A stretch of 64,000 nucleotides of DNA from Candidatus Gastranaerophilales bacterium (GTDB lineage: Bacteria > Cyanobacteriota > Vampirovibrionia > Gastranaerophilales > Gastranaerophilaceae), in assembly GCA_944326545.1 (NCBI GenBank), contig CALVEH010000004.1:186001-250000 (forward strand), in the 5' to 3' direction. Below the pieces are notes generated by a model. That model was given only the letters and a program-made list of their open reading frames with translations. It had not been told where the DNA came from and did no database searches. This document shows, piece after piece, positions 26,355 to 35,495 of this stretch. The stretch's first letter is position 1. Each line of letters opens with the position of its first letter. The position numbers and the translations under genes are program-made.

Positions 26355-27194
26355 ATGTTGGATATGAGATATTGTGAACTCAGCAAAGACGGTTTTGGTT
26401 GCTGCATGACAGTTAAAGAAACTTTGTTTAGCGGACAATCAGAATTTCAAAAAGTAGATATTTTTGATACTGAATCTATGGGTAGAGTTCTTACTCTTGA
26501 TGGTTTGATGATGACAACTGAAAGAGATGAATTTTATTATCACGAAATGATTTCTCATATTCCTATGATGAACCACAAAAATCCTGAATCAGTTCTTGTA
26601 ATAGGTGGTGGTGACGGCGGTACAATAAGAGAAGTATTGAAACACGATACTGTTAAAAAGGTTGTACTTTGCGAAATTGACGGAATGGTTGTAGAAGCTT
26701 GTAAAAAATACCTTCCTACTATCGGTTGCGAGTTGGAAAACCCAAAAGTAGAAGTCAAAGTAGAAGATGCTATTGAGTTTATTAAAGATAAAAAAGCACA
26801 ATATGATGTAATTTTAATTGATTCTACAGATCCTATGGGCCCAGGTGAAGGCTTGTTTACAAAAGAATTCTACACAAACGTTAAGGAAGCTCTTAAAGAA
26901 GGCGGTATTATGGCAGCTCAGTCAGAATCACCATTTATCAACCAAGCGGAAATGAAAAAAATGTATCCGTTATTAAGAAAAGTATTCCCTATCGTTGATA
27001 CATTTACAGGCCCTATACCTTCATACCCAGGCGGATATTGGAGCTGGTGCTTCTGTTCCGAAACTGTTAAACCTCTTAGCTACATCGATGAAGCAAGAGC
27101 AGAAAAAATTGCAAAACAATGTAAAATTTACAACAAAGAATATCACATGGCTCGTTTTGCATTACCTAACTTTGTTAAAGAACTTGTTAAATAA
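26355..27194 (+). CDS. speE: Spermidine synthase
   Basis: SpeE transfers an aminopropyl group from decarboxylated S-adenosylmethionine to putrescine. The 279-residue protein has the N-terminal beta domain (LFSGQSEFQKVDIFDTESMG), then the methyltransferase-like fold with VIGGGDGGTIREVLKH, LIDSTDPMGPGE and QSESPF, all typical. TATAAT at 26311-26316 may be its -10 box. The preceding 167-base gap shows nothing else. SpeD is not in view. A second, membrane-bound spermidine-synthase-like protein occurs at 33105, in a stress-type operon, so this one is the likely housekeeping enzyme. Confidence 0.95.
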   Translation: MLDMRYCELSKDGFGCCMTVKETLFSGQSEFQKVDIFDTESMGRVLTLDGLMMTTERDEFYYHEMISHIPMMNHKNPESVLVIGGGDGGTIREVLKHDTVKKVVLCEIDGMVVEACKKYLPTIGCELENPKVEVKVEDAIEFIKDKKAQYDVILIDSTDPMGPGEGLFTKEFYTNVKEALKEGGIMAAQSESPFINQAEMKKMYPLLRKVFPIVDTFTGPIPSYPGGYWSWCFCSETVKPLSYIDEARAEKIAKQCKIYNKEYHMARFALPNFVKELVK

Positions 27195-27207
27195 TAAGGA
27201 TTAAGCA

Positions 27208-27762
27208 ATGAAAAAAACTTTATGTTGTTTTATTTCAGCACTTTTTCTGTTAGGAAATTTGTCTGTATTTGCAGCTGATACAATTGTGAAAGATGCTGTT
27301 AAAAATGAAGTTGAGCCTCCGATTTGGAGTGATTATGTCCCTAAAAAATATGAAAATCCTCGTAATTTTACAAGAGGAAAATCAATAGCCGAATTATCTG
27401 TAGGGATATTATTGACTGATTTATTATTAACAGCACCAATTGGTATTCCAATGATTGTTCATTCTACTACCAAGTTAAAAAATAAAGGCTATTATGATAA
27501 AAAAATAAAGTTTGAAGAAGGTTTGGCAGAAGCGGAAAAAATTACAGATCCCGTCGAAAAACAAAAATATTATGAAAAGCTCATAAAAGATTGCAAACTG
27601 GATACAAATAGAAAATATAAAAAAGATAAAAAAGCTGCTAAAAAAGCGGAAAAATTAGCAGAAAAAGCAAAAAAAGAGGAAGAAAAGGCTCAAAAAACTT
27701 CAGATAAAATTGAAGAAGATAATGTTGATAAGGCTCTTCCTCAAGAAACTGTTTCTAAATAG
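27208..27762 (+). CDS. Exported lysine-rich hypothetical protein
   Basis: The 184-residue product starts with a clear signal peptide (KKTLCCFISALFLLGNLSVFAA). A further hydrophobic stretch around IAELSVGILLTDLLLTAPIGIPMIV could be a transmembrane helix. The last 80 residues are a highly charged Lys/Glu/Ala coil. I know no family for it. It starts 13 bases after speE with a plausible AAGGA site, so both are probably on one transcript ending at the terminator 18 bases downstream. Confidence 0.6.
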   Translation: MKKTLCCFISALFLLGNLSVFAADTIVKDAVKNEVEPPIWSDYVPKKYENPRNFTRGKSIAELSVGILLTDLLLTAPIGIPMIVHSTTKLKNKGYYDKKIKFEEGLAEAEKITDPVEKQKYYEKLIKDCKLDTNRKYKKDKKAAKKAEKLAEKAKKEEEKAQKTSDKIEEDNVDKALPQETVSK

Positions 27763-27779
27763 TTTTAAATATACAATAC

Positions 27780-27813
27780 AAAAAAGCTCCGAAATTACTT
27801 CGGAGCTTTTTCC
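27780..27813 (+). terminator. Intrinsic terminator after speE-27208 gene
   Basis: AAAAAGCTCCGAA pairs with TTCGGAGCTTTTT around ATTAC. Confidence 0.9.
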
Positions 27814-27823
27814 AATCCTTTTT

Positions 27824-27924
27824 AACCTAGTAGGTTCCAAACATTGTTGCAAGGCCTTTACGACAGATAAAGGCACACATTTTTACTATCTCTTTAATTT
27901 TTGAAAGTATGGATTCCATACTTT
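27824..27924. other. Three consecutive hairpins between converging genes
   Basis: AACCT-AGT-AGGTT (27824-27836), GCCTTTA (27854-27860) with TAAAGGC (27868-27874), and the 21-base palindrome AAAGTATGGA-T-TCCATACTTT (27904-27924). They lie after the speE terminator and before the murE stop. Possibly a small RNA or the murE operon end; I cannot decide. Confidence 0.35.
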
Positions 27925-27947
27925 AATAATGCCCATTTTTAGATTTT

Positions 27948-29426
27948 TTAAACATTTACTTGAGCATTTGTTAAAAAAACTTTACGAGCTTCTTCTCTGT
28001 CATCAAAGTGTATTGTTTTGTCTTTTAAAATCTGATAGTCTTCGTGTCCTTTACCGGCAAGAACAACAACATCATTTTCTTTAGCAATATCTTTTAGCAT
28101 AGAGATCGCTGTTCTTCTGTCAGGTTCTACAAAAACTTTTTGTGTATTAACAGTTTTTATACCTGCAAGAATATCAGAAATAATCAATTGCGGGTCCTCG
28201 CTTCTCGGGTTGTCAGAAGTAACAACAACTATGTCTGCGGCTTCATCAGCAATTTTGCCCATTTTAGGTCTTTTTGTTGCGTCTCTGTCACCGCCACAGC
28301 CAAACATACAGATGAGATTGCTGTCTTTAGGTGTCAGTTCTCTTGCTGCTTTTAAAACGTTTTCTAATCCGTCAGGAGTGTGAGCGTAATCCACTATAAC
28401 AAGAGGTTTTTTGCTGACTATTTCAAATCTGCCGTCAACGCTTTTTGTTTCTTCTAAAGCTTTGATACAAATATCTGCGTCAAAGCCTGCCGCAATACCT
28501 GCAGCCAAAGCTGCCAATGCGTTATAAACACTGAACATTCCGTTCATTTGAAGGTTCACTTTTTTAGATAAACCGTTTATTGAACAATCGAATTTTGCTC
28601 CATGTATTGAAAAATCTATATTAGAAGCAGTGATATCAGCATCGTTTTTAATGCCGTATGTATAAACAGTAACACCGTTTGGTACAACGCTTTTGAAACG
28701 TTGTGCGTATTCATCATCGTTGTTAATAACAGCAAAACCGCCTGCTTTTAAACCTTTGAACAACAATGCTTTTGCTTCAAAATAGTTGTTCATTGTTATG
28801 TGATAATCTAAGTGATCTTGAGTAAGGTTTGTAAATACTGCACCGTTAAAATCACAACCACCCACACGATTTTGTTCAAGTGCGTGTGAGCTTACTTCCA
28901 TTGCTACATAATCAATGTTGTTTTCACAAATTAATTCAAGTGTTTTTTGCAATTCAGGTGCTTGAGGTGTTGTATGTTTTGCATCGTGGTATGTGTCTTT
29001 ACTTGATGTTTTGTATCCCAAAGTTCCTATAAGAGCACATTTATGATTTGCATCTTCAACAATTCTTTGTATAAGGTGGGTAACTGTAGTTTTACCGTTT
29101 GTACCTGTCACACCGATAAGATTAACTTTTTTAGACGGGTAGTTATAAAAAGCAGCTGCAAGATCAGCTATTTGATGTCTTGTTGATTCTACGATGACTT
29201 GAGGCAAGTTTATATCGAGTTCTTTCTCACAAAAAAGTGCGCTTGCGCCTTTTTCAAAAGCCATTTTTGCATAATCGTGTCCGTCAGAATTTTCACCTTT
29301 AAGACAAACAAAAATATCACCTTTTTGAGTTGTTTTGGAATTATATGAAATTCCTGTAATTTCTGTTTCGTTATTATTAACAATATCTTTTATTTTTATA
29401 TCTTTAATAAGTTCACTTAATTTCAT
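27948..29426 (-). CDS. murE: UDP-MurNAc-tripeptide synthetase
   Basis: MurE adds the third amino acid, usually meso-diaminopimelate or lysine, to UDP-MurNAc-L-Ala-D-Glu in the cytosol. The 492-residue enzyme has the Mur ligase ATP loop GVTGTNGKTTVTHL, NLTQDHLDYH, and the C-terminal DNPRSEDP. The DNPR motif is the marker of DAP-adding enzymes, so a DAP-type peptidoglycan is expected. It begins three bases after the upstream penicillin-binding protein gene ends, as in classic cell-wall operons. A ribosome binding site (AAGGAG) lies within the end of that gene. Confidence 0.96.
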   Translation of the reverse strand: MKLSELIKDIKIKDIVNNNETEITGISYNSKTTQKGDIFVCLKGENSDGHDYAKMAFEKGASALFCEKELDINLPQVIVESTRHQIADLAAAFYNYPSKKVNLIGVTGTNGKTTVTHLIQRIVEDANHKCALIGTLGYKTSSKDTYHDAKHTTPQAPELQKTLELICENNIDYVAMEVSSHALEQNRVGGCDFNGAVFTNLTQDHLDYHITMNNYFEAKALLFKGLKAGGFAVINNDDEYAQRFKSVVPNGVTVYTYGIKNDADITASNIDFSIHGAKFDCSINGLSKKVNLQMNGMFSVYNALAALAAGIAAGFDADICIKALEETKSVDGRFEIVSKKPLVIVDYAHTPDGLENVLKAARELTPKDSNLICMFGCGGDRDATKRPKMGKIADEAADIVVVTSDNPRSEDPQLIISDILAGIKTVNTQKVFVEPDRRTAISMLKDIAKENDVVVLAGKGHEDYQILKDKTIHFDDREEARKVFLTNAQVNV

Positions 29427-29429
29427 GAT

Positions 29430-31166
29430 TTACTCCTTCTTATTTTTTTGAGGTGTAGTTTTATCAGGTGCAATATTTAAAATACGAGCTGTTTGCAAAG
29501 CAACTTCTCTAAATACCGGAGCGGCTACAGTGCTGCCCCACAAAGCACCTTTTGACGGAGAGTCAATTACAACATATATTTCTACTTGCGGATTGCTTGC
29601 TGGGAAGTAACCGATAATTGATGTAACCAGTTTGTTTGTATAACCCTTAGCACCAGAAATAGATTTTCTTGCAGTACCTGTTTTTGCTGCTACGTGGTAA
29701 TCCTCTAAGTTAACCGGAGATTTTGAACGTCCGATACTGCCTGCCAGCAATCTTGTTACAGCTTGGGCGGTTTCGGGTTTTATGGTTTGTATATGTTTTA
29801 CTTTTTCAATTTCTTCTTCAGGTGTGTATTTTATCACGTGAGGTGTCACTCTCACGCCGTTATTTGCTAGTGCAGATATCGCAGAAACCATTTGTATAGC
29901 TGTTACAGAAATACTGTAGCCGTAACCTATTGATGCGTGAGTTGATTTTTGCCAATCAGACGGATTCGGAATAAGTCCTCTTGATTCACCTGGTAAATCT
30001 ATACCTGTTTTTTCTCCTATACCAAACTTTTTCAAGACATTGTAGTGTTCGTTTCTTGTCATCATCAAAGCGGCTTTTGCACTACCAACGTTGCTTGAGT
30101 GTTCAAACAGGTAATATAAATCTATGTTACCAGGGTAAGGACGTGTTTCGTAGTCATAGTTTTTGATTACCCATTTGTCAATTTCGATTTTACCTGTATC
30201 AAGGATTTTTGAATTTTCAAACAGTCTTCCGTTTTCTATTGCAGAAGCAATAGTAAGAGTTTTAAATGTTGACCCGGGTTCAAAAACGTCACTTAATGTC
30301 CAGTTTGTTAATTGGGTTAAAGTAGCTTTTTTGTAGTTGTTAGGGTTATAGCTTGGATAAACAGCATAGCCTAATATTTCCCCGTTTTTAGGGTTCATAA
30401 CTATAACCGTACCTCTTAGTGCGCCTTTGTCTTTTATTATTCTGTTCAATTCAACTTCACAAACGTGTTGGATTGCAGAATCCAAAGTCAATGTGATAGA
30501 TTTACCTTTTAACGGTGAAGTTGTTGCTGCAGGATCAGTGTCAACCTCGTAGATAATATCTCCGTCAGGTGTTTTTTCAAAATTTACGTTTTGTTCTACT
30601 TCTTCAAGTTTTTCTTTTGCAGTTAATTCAACACCGGCAGCCACGTCAGCATCAGGGTTATAGTAGCCCAAAATATGTGCAGCCATTGTGCCTTGAGGGT
30701 AAACTCTTTCGTTCTTTTTACCCAAACTTATTTCTCTTAGTCCCAATTTTCTTATAGCTTGAGCTGTTGTTCTTGATATATCTTTTTTAAGAACAATAAC
30801 CTTTTCATCCTGAGCAAGCTTTTTAGCAAGTTGGTTTTTGTTTAGGTTTAACACCGGAGCAAGTATTGCTGCAAGCTCATTTGGCGTATGGTCATAATAC
30901 TCTTGGTGAGCGTACACATCAAAAGATGTTTTGTCGGATGCCAATTTAATCCCGTTTCTGTCAAGGATTGCGCCTCTCATTACAAAGTTTTTGGCCGTTC
31001 TTTGGCGTTTTGCTTGAGCTCGATAGTTCTTTACATCAACTACCATTATCAAAAACAGGTAAATCACGATAACAAAACATATAAAAATGCACAAAATCTG
31101 CCATAATATAAGTTTTTTATCAAACTCTTTAAACTTCTCTTTATCGCTTTTATAATTCCGTCCCAT
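29430..31166 (-). CDS. ftsI: Class B penicillin-binding protein (FtsI-type transpeptidase)
   Basis: A 578-residue peptidoglycan transpeptidase. There is a short cytosolic N-terminus, one transmembrane helix (about 18-43), a pedestal domain (RGAILDRNG at 64-72) and the penicillin-binding domain with the three active-site motifs: STFK at 299-302, SSN at 357-359 and KTGT near 487. No PASTA domains. Position directly before murE supports a role in septal synthesis (FtsI/PBP3 type) rather than elongation. The C-terminus is Lys-rich. The gene starts on an ATG and is preceded by the rpsO terminator. Confidence 0.92.
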   Translation of the reverse strand: MGRNYKSDKEKFKEFDKKLILWQILCIFICFVIVIYLFLIMVVDVKNYRAQAKRQRTAKNFVMRGAILDRNGIKLASDKTSFDVYAHQEYYDHTPNELAAILAPVLNLNKNQLAKKLAQDEKVIVLKKDISRTTAQAIRKLGLREISLGKKNERVYPQGTMAAHILGYYNPDADVAAGVELTAKEKLEEVEQNVNFEKTPDGDIIYEVDTDPAATTSPLKGKSITLTLDSAIQHVCEVELNRIIKDKGALRGTVIVMNPKNGEILGYAVYPSYNPNNYKKATLTQLTNWTLSDVFEPGSTFKTLTIASAIENGRLFENSKILDTGKIEIDKWVIKNYDYETRPYPGNIDLYYLFEHSSNVGSAKAALMMTRNEHYNVLKKFGIGEKTGIDLPGESRGLIPNPSDWQKSTHASIGYGYSISVTAIQMVSAISALANNGVRVTPHVIKYTPEEEIEKVKHIQTIKPETAQAVTRLLAGSIGRSKSPVNLEDYHVAAKTGTARKSISGAKGYTNKLVTSIIGYFPASNPQVEIYVVIDSPSKGALWGSTVAAPVFREVALQTARILNIAPDKTTPQKNKKE

Positions 31167-31214
31167 ACAAATAATTATACTATATACAAGAGTTTTGAGC
31201 GCGTTAATTTATGT

Positions 31215-31248
31215 AAAAAAGGCTCGATAATTTTATCGAGCCTTTTTG
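31215..31248 (-). terminator. Intrinsic terminator of rpsO
   Basis: AAAAAGGCTCGATAA pairs with TTATCGAGCCTTTTT around the central TT; it lies beyond the rpsO stop on the minus strand. Confidence 0.9.
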
Positions 31249-31279
31249 TAAAATGGTTTTAATGATTTACTACAGCAGA

Positions 31280-31555
31280 TTAACCTCTGATACCTAAAGT
31301 TTTGATTAAATCTCTGTATTTTTGTAAATCTTGTTTTTTAACATAAGCTAAAAGTCTTTTTCTTTGACCTACCATCATCAAAAGACCACGTCTGCCTTGG
31401 AAATCTTTTTTGTTAGATTTCAAGTGTTCTGTTAATTCAGTAATTTTTTGAGTTAAAAGAGCGATTTGTACTTCGGCTGAACCTGAATCTTTTGCGTCTT
31501 TACCGAATTTTTTGATGATTTCTGCTTTTTCTTCTTTTGCTAAATTTATTGCCAT
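31280..31555 (-). CDS. rpsO: 30S ribosomal protein S15
   Basis: S15 binds 16S rRNA early in small-subunit assembly. The 91-residue sequence carries the typical [20 protein letters not shown] and the C-terminal [20 protein letters not shown] signature region. The start is ATG with AAAGGAAC upstream. It is monocistronic here, with its own terminator; the pnp gene that often follows rpsO is not present. Confidence 0.97.
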   Translation of the reverse strand: MAINLAKEEKAEIIKKFGKDAKDSGSAEVQIALLTQKITELTEHLKSNKKDFQGRRGLLMMVGQRKRLLAYVKKQDLQKYRDLIKTLGIRG

Positions 31556-31675
31556 TTTTTGTTCCTTTATCTATTTTAGTCAGTTTAAGTTGGTGGCGTA
31601 AACTAAATAAAATATATTATTTGTTCCTAAATAATAACATTTCAAACACTTGCGTCAAGCATGATTTGATATATT

Positions 31676-32227
31676 TTAAGATTTACTAAATATTTTCTTT
31701 TTAATAAGTTTTAATTCTTTTGTTATTGTTCCTTTTTCTCGTTCCTTCATTGCCAATAATTCTTGCATACACTTATTATTAAAATTATTATTCCCTTTAT
31801 TAGGTTTTTGTAAAAAAGGCAGTTCAATAGCTTTTTGAATAAAATCTGACGGTAAGGATGTTATTTTTTTATTGTTTTCAGCAAATTCAATTAATCCGTT
31901 TACACATTGTGCACCATCAAAAATTTTGCCAAACGATGTACCGGCATCAACAACTTTTTTATCGTTGACAAAAACATCATACGTTGCGGCTTTGCTTTTA
32001 GACATTTTACTGTTTGGTGTTTTATCTATTTTTATAATGTCATTTAATCCATCATTTAAAATTGATTTTATTGCTTTTAAAAAATGTCTTCCTTCAAAAC
32101 CTTGTGATATGGCTTCTTCAAAGCCTTGTTCAAGATATCTTGTTGGTACAAGTTTTGATTTAAAACTAACAGAGTTTTTATTTTTTTCAAAATTTAAAGA
32201 ATAATTTTGATTATTAATAGACAACAT
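31676..32227 (-). CDS. Hypothetical 183-residue protein with N-terminal VSFKS motif
   Basis: No recognised family. The first 19 residues are polar and unstructured, then VSFKS (20-24), after which a helical domain follows (YLEQGFEEAISQGFEGRHFL). The C-terminus is basic and helical. No signal peptide or membrane segment. Similar short N-terminal segments ending in SF-G/K/S occur in the FtsH-like and HNH-like proteins of this window. The gene has a clear AAAGGAAAA site and stands alone between rpsO and thyX. Confidence 0.5.
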   Translation of the reverse strand: MLSINNQNYSLNFEKNKNSVSFKSKLVPTRYLEQGFEEAISQGFEGRHFLKAIKSILNDGLNDIIKIDKTPNSKMSKSKAATYDVFVNDKKVVDAGTSFGKIFDGAQCVNGLIEFAENNKKITSLPSDFIQKAIELPFLQKPNKGNNNFNNKCMQELLAMKEREKGTITKELKLIKKKIFSKS

Positions 32228-32360
32228 AATTTTATTTTCCTTTTGGTTTCTTTATGCTAGAAAAAGCAAAAAAATTTTTTTTGCTAAAATTTTTTACACG
32301 TTTTTACAAAAGTTTTTGCAGATGATATCATTATAAAAAATACTTAAGTAGGGGAAGATT

Positions 32361-33068
32361 ATGGAAAACAACAAACCGGTAGTTAAGCTTATATCTAAAC
32401 CGGAGAATATGCTAAAAACAATTTATACTGCGTGCAGAACTTGCTACAGTGCGGATTCGCCCGTGAATATTTATGATAATGCGGTTGATGAAGAAAAAAT
32501 GTTGAAACTTATTGAAAGAGTTATTTCATCAGGGCATTATTCTACAATAGAACATATTCAAGTGAGCTTTGCTATCTCTAATGTTTCAAGAGCTTGCACT
32601 CACCAGTTTGTAAGACACAGACACGTTTCTTTTTCTCAAAAATCTCAGCGTTATGTTAAAGAAAAAGGGCAGTTTGACTACATAACACCGCCTACAATAG
32701 AAAAAAATCCTGAGCTTTTGAAAAAATATGAAGACTTTATGTCAAAAGTAGCAGATTTTTATACAGAAATGACAGAAGCAGGAATTCCTGCAGAAGATGC
32801 AAGATTTGTTTTGCCTAATGCGGCATCAAGCTCAATAGTTGCTTCTTTAAACCTCAGAGAGCTTATCCATATTGCAAATATAAGACTTTGCACCCGTGCT
32901 CAATATGAAATCAGAGTTATGGTTAAAATGATGTGTGATGAGCTTTTGAAAGAAGAACCTTGGCTTTCTCCATATCTTGTGCCTAAGTGCGAAAGACTCG
33001 GGTACTGTGACGAAGACAAATGTTGCGGAAGAAAAATCAAAAAAGAAGAGTTTTTGGCAAAAATATAA
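32361..33068 (+). CDS. thyX: Flavin-dependent thymidylate synthase
   Basis: ThyX methylates dUMP to dTMP using FAD and methylene-tetrahydrofolate. The motif RHRHVSFSQKSQRY (85-98) is the family hallmark RHRxxSxxxxSxR, and LNLRELIHIANIRLCTRAQYEI holds the C-terminal substrate-binding Arg. The 235-residue length is normal. The C-terminus contains CDEDKCCGRK. AGGGGAAG lies before the ATG. It faces the end of the spermidine-synthase-like gene; presence of ThyX implies that classical ThyA may be missing, which this window cannot show. Confidence 0.96.
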   Translation: MENNKPVVKLISKPENMLKTIYTACRTCYSADSPVNIYDNAVDEEKMLKLIERVISSGHYSTIEHIQVSFAISNVSRACTHQFVRHRHVSFSQKSQRYVKEKGQFDYITPPTIEKNPELLKKYEDFMSKVADFYTEMTEAGIPAEDARFVLPNAASSSIVASLNLRELIHIANIRLCTRAQYEIRVMVKMMCDELLKEEPWLSPYLVPKCERLGYCDEDKCCGRKIKKEEFLAKI

Positions 33069-33104
33069 TCATTTGCCAATTAAAAATCTGAGTTTATTTG
33101 ATTT

Positions 33105-34643
33105 TTAGTTCCAATATCTCCAACCCTGCAAGTAGTAGTCTAATATTGCAGGCTTGTCGAGTGTTGAGTATTTGATGTTTTCTCTAATAATATCTTTTTC
33201 AATGACAAAGGCTTTTTTAAATGTTTCTTTATCAAGATATTTTGTTTCAACATTAAGGTTGAATTTGTCTAAGTCATATTTGATATTTGAAGCCATAACA
33301 AAGCCCCAATCACCAAAAGACGGTACATAAACGTGATAAGGATATGTGTATTTAAACCCTGCTGCTTTTAAAGATTCATTAACGCACCAGTAAGCTTCTG
33401 GTGAAAAATACGGGCTTGTTGATTGAGAAACTAAAAGACCTTCCCTTGCCAGTTTTTTTCTTACTACCTTGTAGAATTCTCTGCTGTACAATCTTGCTAA
33501 AGAAGAGTTGTTAGGGTCAGGCAAATCGATTATTATCACATCAAAAAATTCGTTAGAATTTTCAACATACTTAAACGCATCAGAGTTGACGATTTTTACT
33601 TTAGGATCAAAAAAGCTTCCCTGATTGAGCTCTTTTACAATTCTGTTGTTTTTTGCAAGGTCTGTCATATCCTTGTCTAAGTCAACAACAGTAATATTTT
33701 TTACGTCTTTGTATTTTAAAAGTTCTCTCGCAGCAAGCCCGTCACCACCGCCAAGTACAAGGATATTTTCCTTATGTTTTGCCAGTGACATAGGCACGTG
33801 TATGAGTAACTCATGGTATCTGTGTTCATCTATTGAAGAAAACTGAACATTTCCGTCGATGAAAAGTCTGATATCCTCTTTGTTTTGTGTCATAACAAGT
33901 TTTTGGTATTTTGTTTGTTTTGAAAAAATTACTCTGTCATCAAAAATATTGTTTTCCCAATATTTCATAAGACTTTTTGAACAAATAAAAAATCCTATTA
34001 ACAAAAGCAAAATTAATATAGCAGAAGCTTTGAGCTTTGCTCTTCTTTTGAGAGTTATTTTGTCTTTAAACCAATAAAAGTTTATTATGCCGACGATAAG
34101 ATTTAAAAGTCCCGCAAAAATTGAGCTTTCAAAAATTCCCATCAATGGTAATAGCAAAAAAGGAAAAGCCAACGTTGCGATAAATGCACCGAGATAATCT
34201 AAAGATAATACGTTTGAGATATTGTTTCTCAAATCATAATATTGCTCCATAATCCTTGTTAACAAAGGAATCTCTAGCCCGATTAATGTTCCGATTGCCA
34301 TAATCAAAATAAACATTACGGGATAATATATAGGTTCACACATGTAAGAAAAATACAAAATAGGAACACATAACCCGCCGACTATACCAAGGATAATTTC
34401 TATTAATATAAACCAATATATTAAATTGCTTTTAACAAGTCTTGAAACAAGAGTTCCAAGCCCCATCGCCGTCATTGTGAGCCCGATTACAAGTGAGAAT
34501 TGCTTTATGCTGTCACCCAAAAAATAAGAAGACACGCTCCCTATTAACAGTTCATAAATAATCGTGCAAAAACCTACGACAAAAACAGACAACAAAAGAA
34601 TAACAGACTCTTTTGTTGTTAAAACTTGTTTTTTATTTTCCAC
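33105..34643 (-). CDS. Membrane-bound spermidine synthase-like protein
   Basis: Residues 1-210 contain about seven transmembrane helices; residues ~230-512 form a spermidine synthase-like domain with LVLGGGDGLAARELLKYKDV, VVDLDKDMTDLA, IIIDLPDPN and QSTSPYFSPEAYW. The fused membrane form is a known variant of polyamine aminopropyltransferases. It is the last gene of a seven-gene operon with PspA, DUF350 and DUF4178 and overlaps the preceding gene by 11 bases. That context suggests modification of a membrane-linked amine or polyamine during envelope stress rather than bulk spermidine synthesis; soluble SpeE at 26355 would do the latter. Confidence 0.85.
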   Translation of the reverse strand: MENKKQVLTTKESVILLLSVFVVGFCTIIYELLIGSVSSYFLGDSIKQFSLVIGLTMTAMGLGTLVSRLVKSNLIYWFILIEIILGIVGGLCVPILYFSYMCEPIYYPVMFILIMAIGTLIGLEIPLLTRIMEQYYDLRNNISNVLSLDYLGAFIATLAFPFLLLPLMGIFESSIFAGLLNLIVGIINFYWFKDKITLKRRAKLKASAILILLLLIGFFICSKSLMKYWENNIFDDRVIFSKQTKYQKLVMTQNKEDIRLFIDGNVQFSSIDEHRYHELLIHVPMSLAKHKENILVLGGGDGLAARELLKYKDVKNITVVDLDKDMTDLAKNNRIVKELNQGSFFDPKVKIVNSDAFKYVENSNEFFDVIIIDLPDPNNSSLARLYSREFYKVVRKKLAREGLLVSQSTSPYFSPEAYWCVNESLKAAGFKYTYPYHVYVPSFGDWGFVMASNIKYDLDKFNLNVETKYLDKETFKKAFVIEKDIIRENIKYSTLDKPAILDYYLQGWRYWN

Positions 34644-34890
34644 CGCTCAAACCTCTCTGTGAAAATCTGTTGCCGTTTACGCTGTTTTCTCTGTTAGACG
34701 GATAATAACTTTCATCATAGTTTCTCATATAAAACCAAGAACTATAATGGTGGTGATGATGGTAGCCTCTATAACCGGGGTAACCATAACCTTTTTGAGA
34801 AACGTTAAAACAAGCAAAATATATTGTAGCCAAGATTACAATAACACATATATATACTATTAGTTCAAAATTTTTACCGTTATTAGTCAT
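34633..34890 (-). CDS. Small membrane protein with Tyr/Gly/His-rich tail
   Basis: An 85-residue protein: one transmembrane helix (about 9-28) and a tail rich in Tyr, Gly, His and Ser, including YGYPGYRGYHHHHHYSSW. I know no function. The His cluster could bind metal. It overlaps the genes on both sides (8 and 11 bases), so translation is coupled within the PspA operon and it is a genuine gene. Comparable small tail-rich proteins accompany DUF350 proteins in other bacteria, for example E. coli yjfM next to yjfL, but homology is not shown. Confidence 0.7.
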   Translation of the reverse strand: MTNNGKNFELIVYICVIVILATIYFACFNVSQKGYGYPGYRGYHHHHHYSSWFYMRNYDESYYPSNRENSVNGNRFSQRGLSGGK

Positions 34891-35485
34891 CGCTCATCTC
34901 TTCCAATTTTTCATTTATAATCACACATTTCTCTTGTAACCAACGTTGGTTCAAAAGACAAAATGCGATTGCAGCAATAAGCAAAAATAAAAATCCGACC
35001 TGCAAATGAGGGACATAACTGCCATTAACAGGTTTAAATGTTATTGAAATATCTCTCATATTTTTTTCATCGGTATTAAATTGAATATAATATGTACCTT
35101 TTTCACTAAAAGTTAAATAAGTTACCATATTTCTTTCTGATTCTGACCAATATCCTTCAGAATCATAGCCTGATTCATGCCATAAATCTTTGCTGAATTC
35201 GTATAAGGTATCTTTATCTTTGTCTAAAACTTCTCCTGAAATATATGTAGAAGAATTATTTCCTCTAAAATTAGCTGTTACTTTATAAATCTTAGGCTTG
35301 TTTGTAACTTTTATGGGACCAAACATTTGGCCCTCTCTAACATTATTTACAACCTGTTTTTTTACTCCTTCATTTTGCAGCATTATAGAGGTTATAAAAC
35401 AAGTTATGCAAAATACTATAACTATAAAAATAATGTTGTTATAAAAAAGTTTGTCTCTTAATTTTTGTTGAGGTCTGATTAACAT
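34883..35485 (-). CDS. Two-TM protein with extracytoplasmic domain (PspA operon)
   Basis: The 200-residue protein has a transmembrane helix near 17-36 and another near 163-182. Between them is a domain of mostly beta strands (YKVTANFRGNNSSTYISGEV, then YLTFSEKGTYYIQF), ending with a short charged cytosolic helix. This would place a beta domain outside the inner membrane. No family name is recognised. Position between DUF350 and the tail-rich small protein makes it part of the cassette; it might sense envelope state, which is inference. Confidence 0.7.
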   Translation of the reverse strand: MLIRPQQKLRDKLFYNNIIFIVIVFCITCFITSIMLQNEGVKKQVVNNVREGQMFGPIKVTNKPKIYKVTANFRGNNSSTYISGEVLDKDKDTLYEFSKDLWHESGYDSEGYWSESERNMVTYLTFSEKGTYYIQFNTDEKNMRDISITFKPVNGSYVPHLQVGFLFLLIAAIAFCLLNQRWLQEKCVIINEKLEEMSDD

Positions 35486-35495
35486 AAATCTTTCC

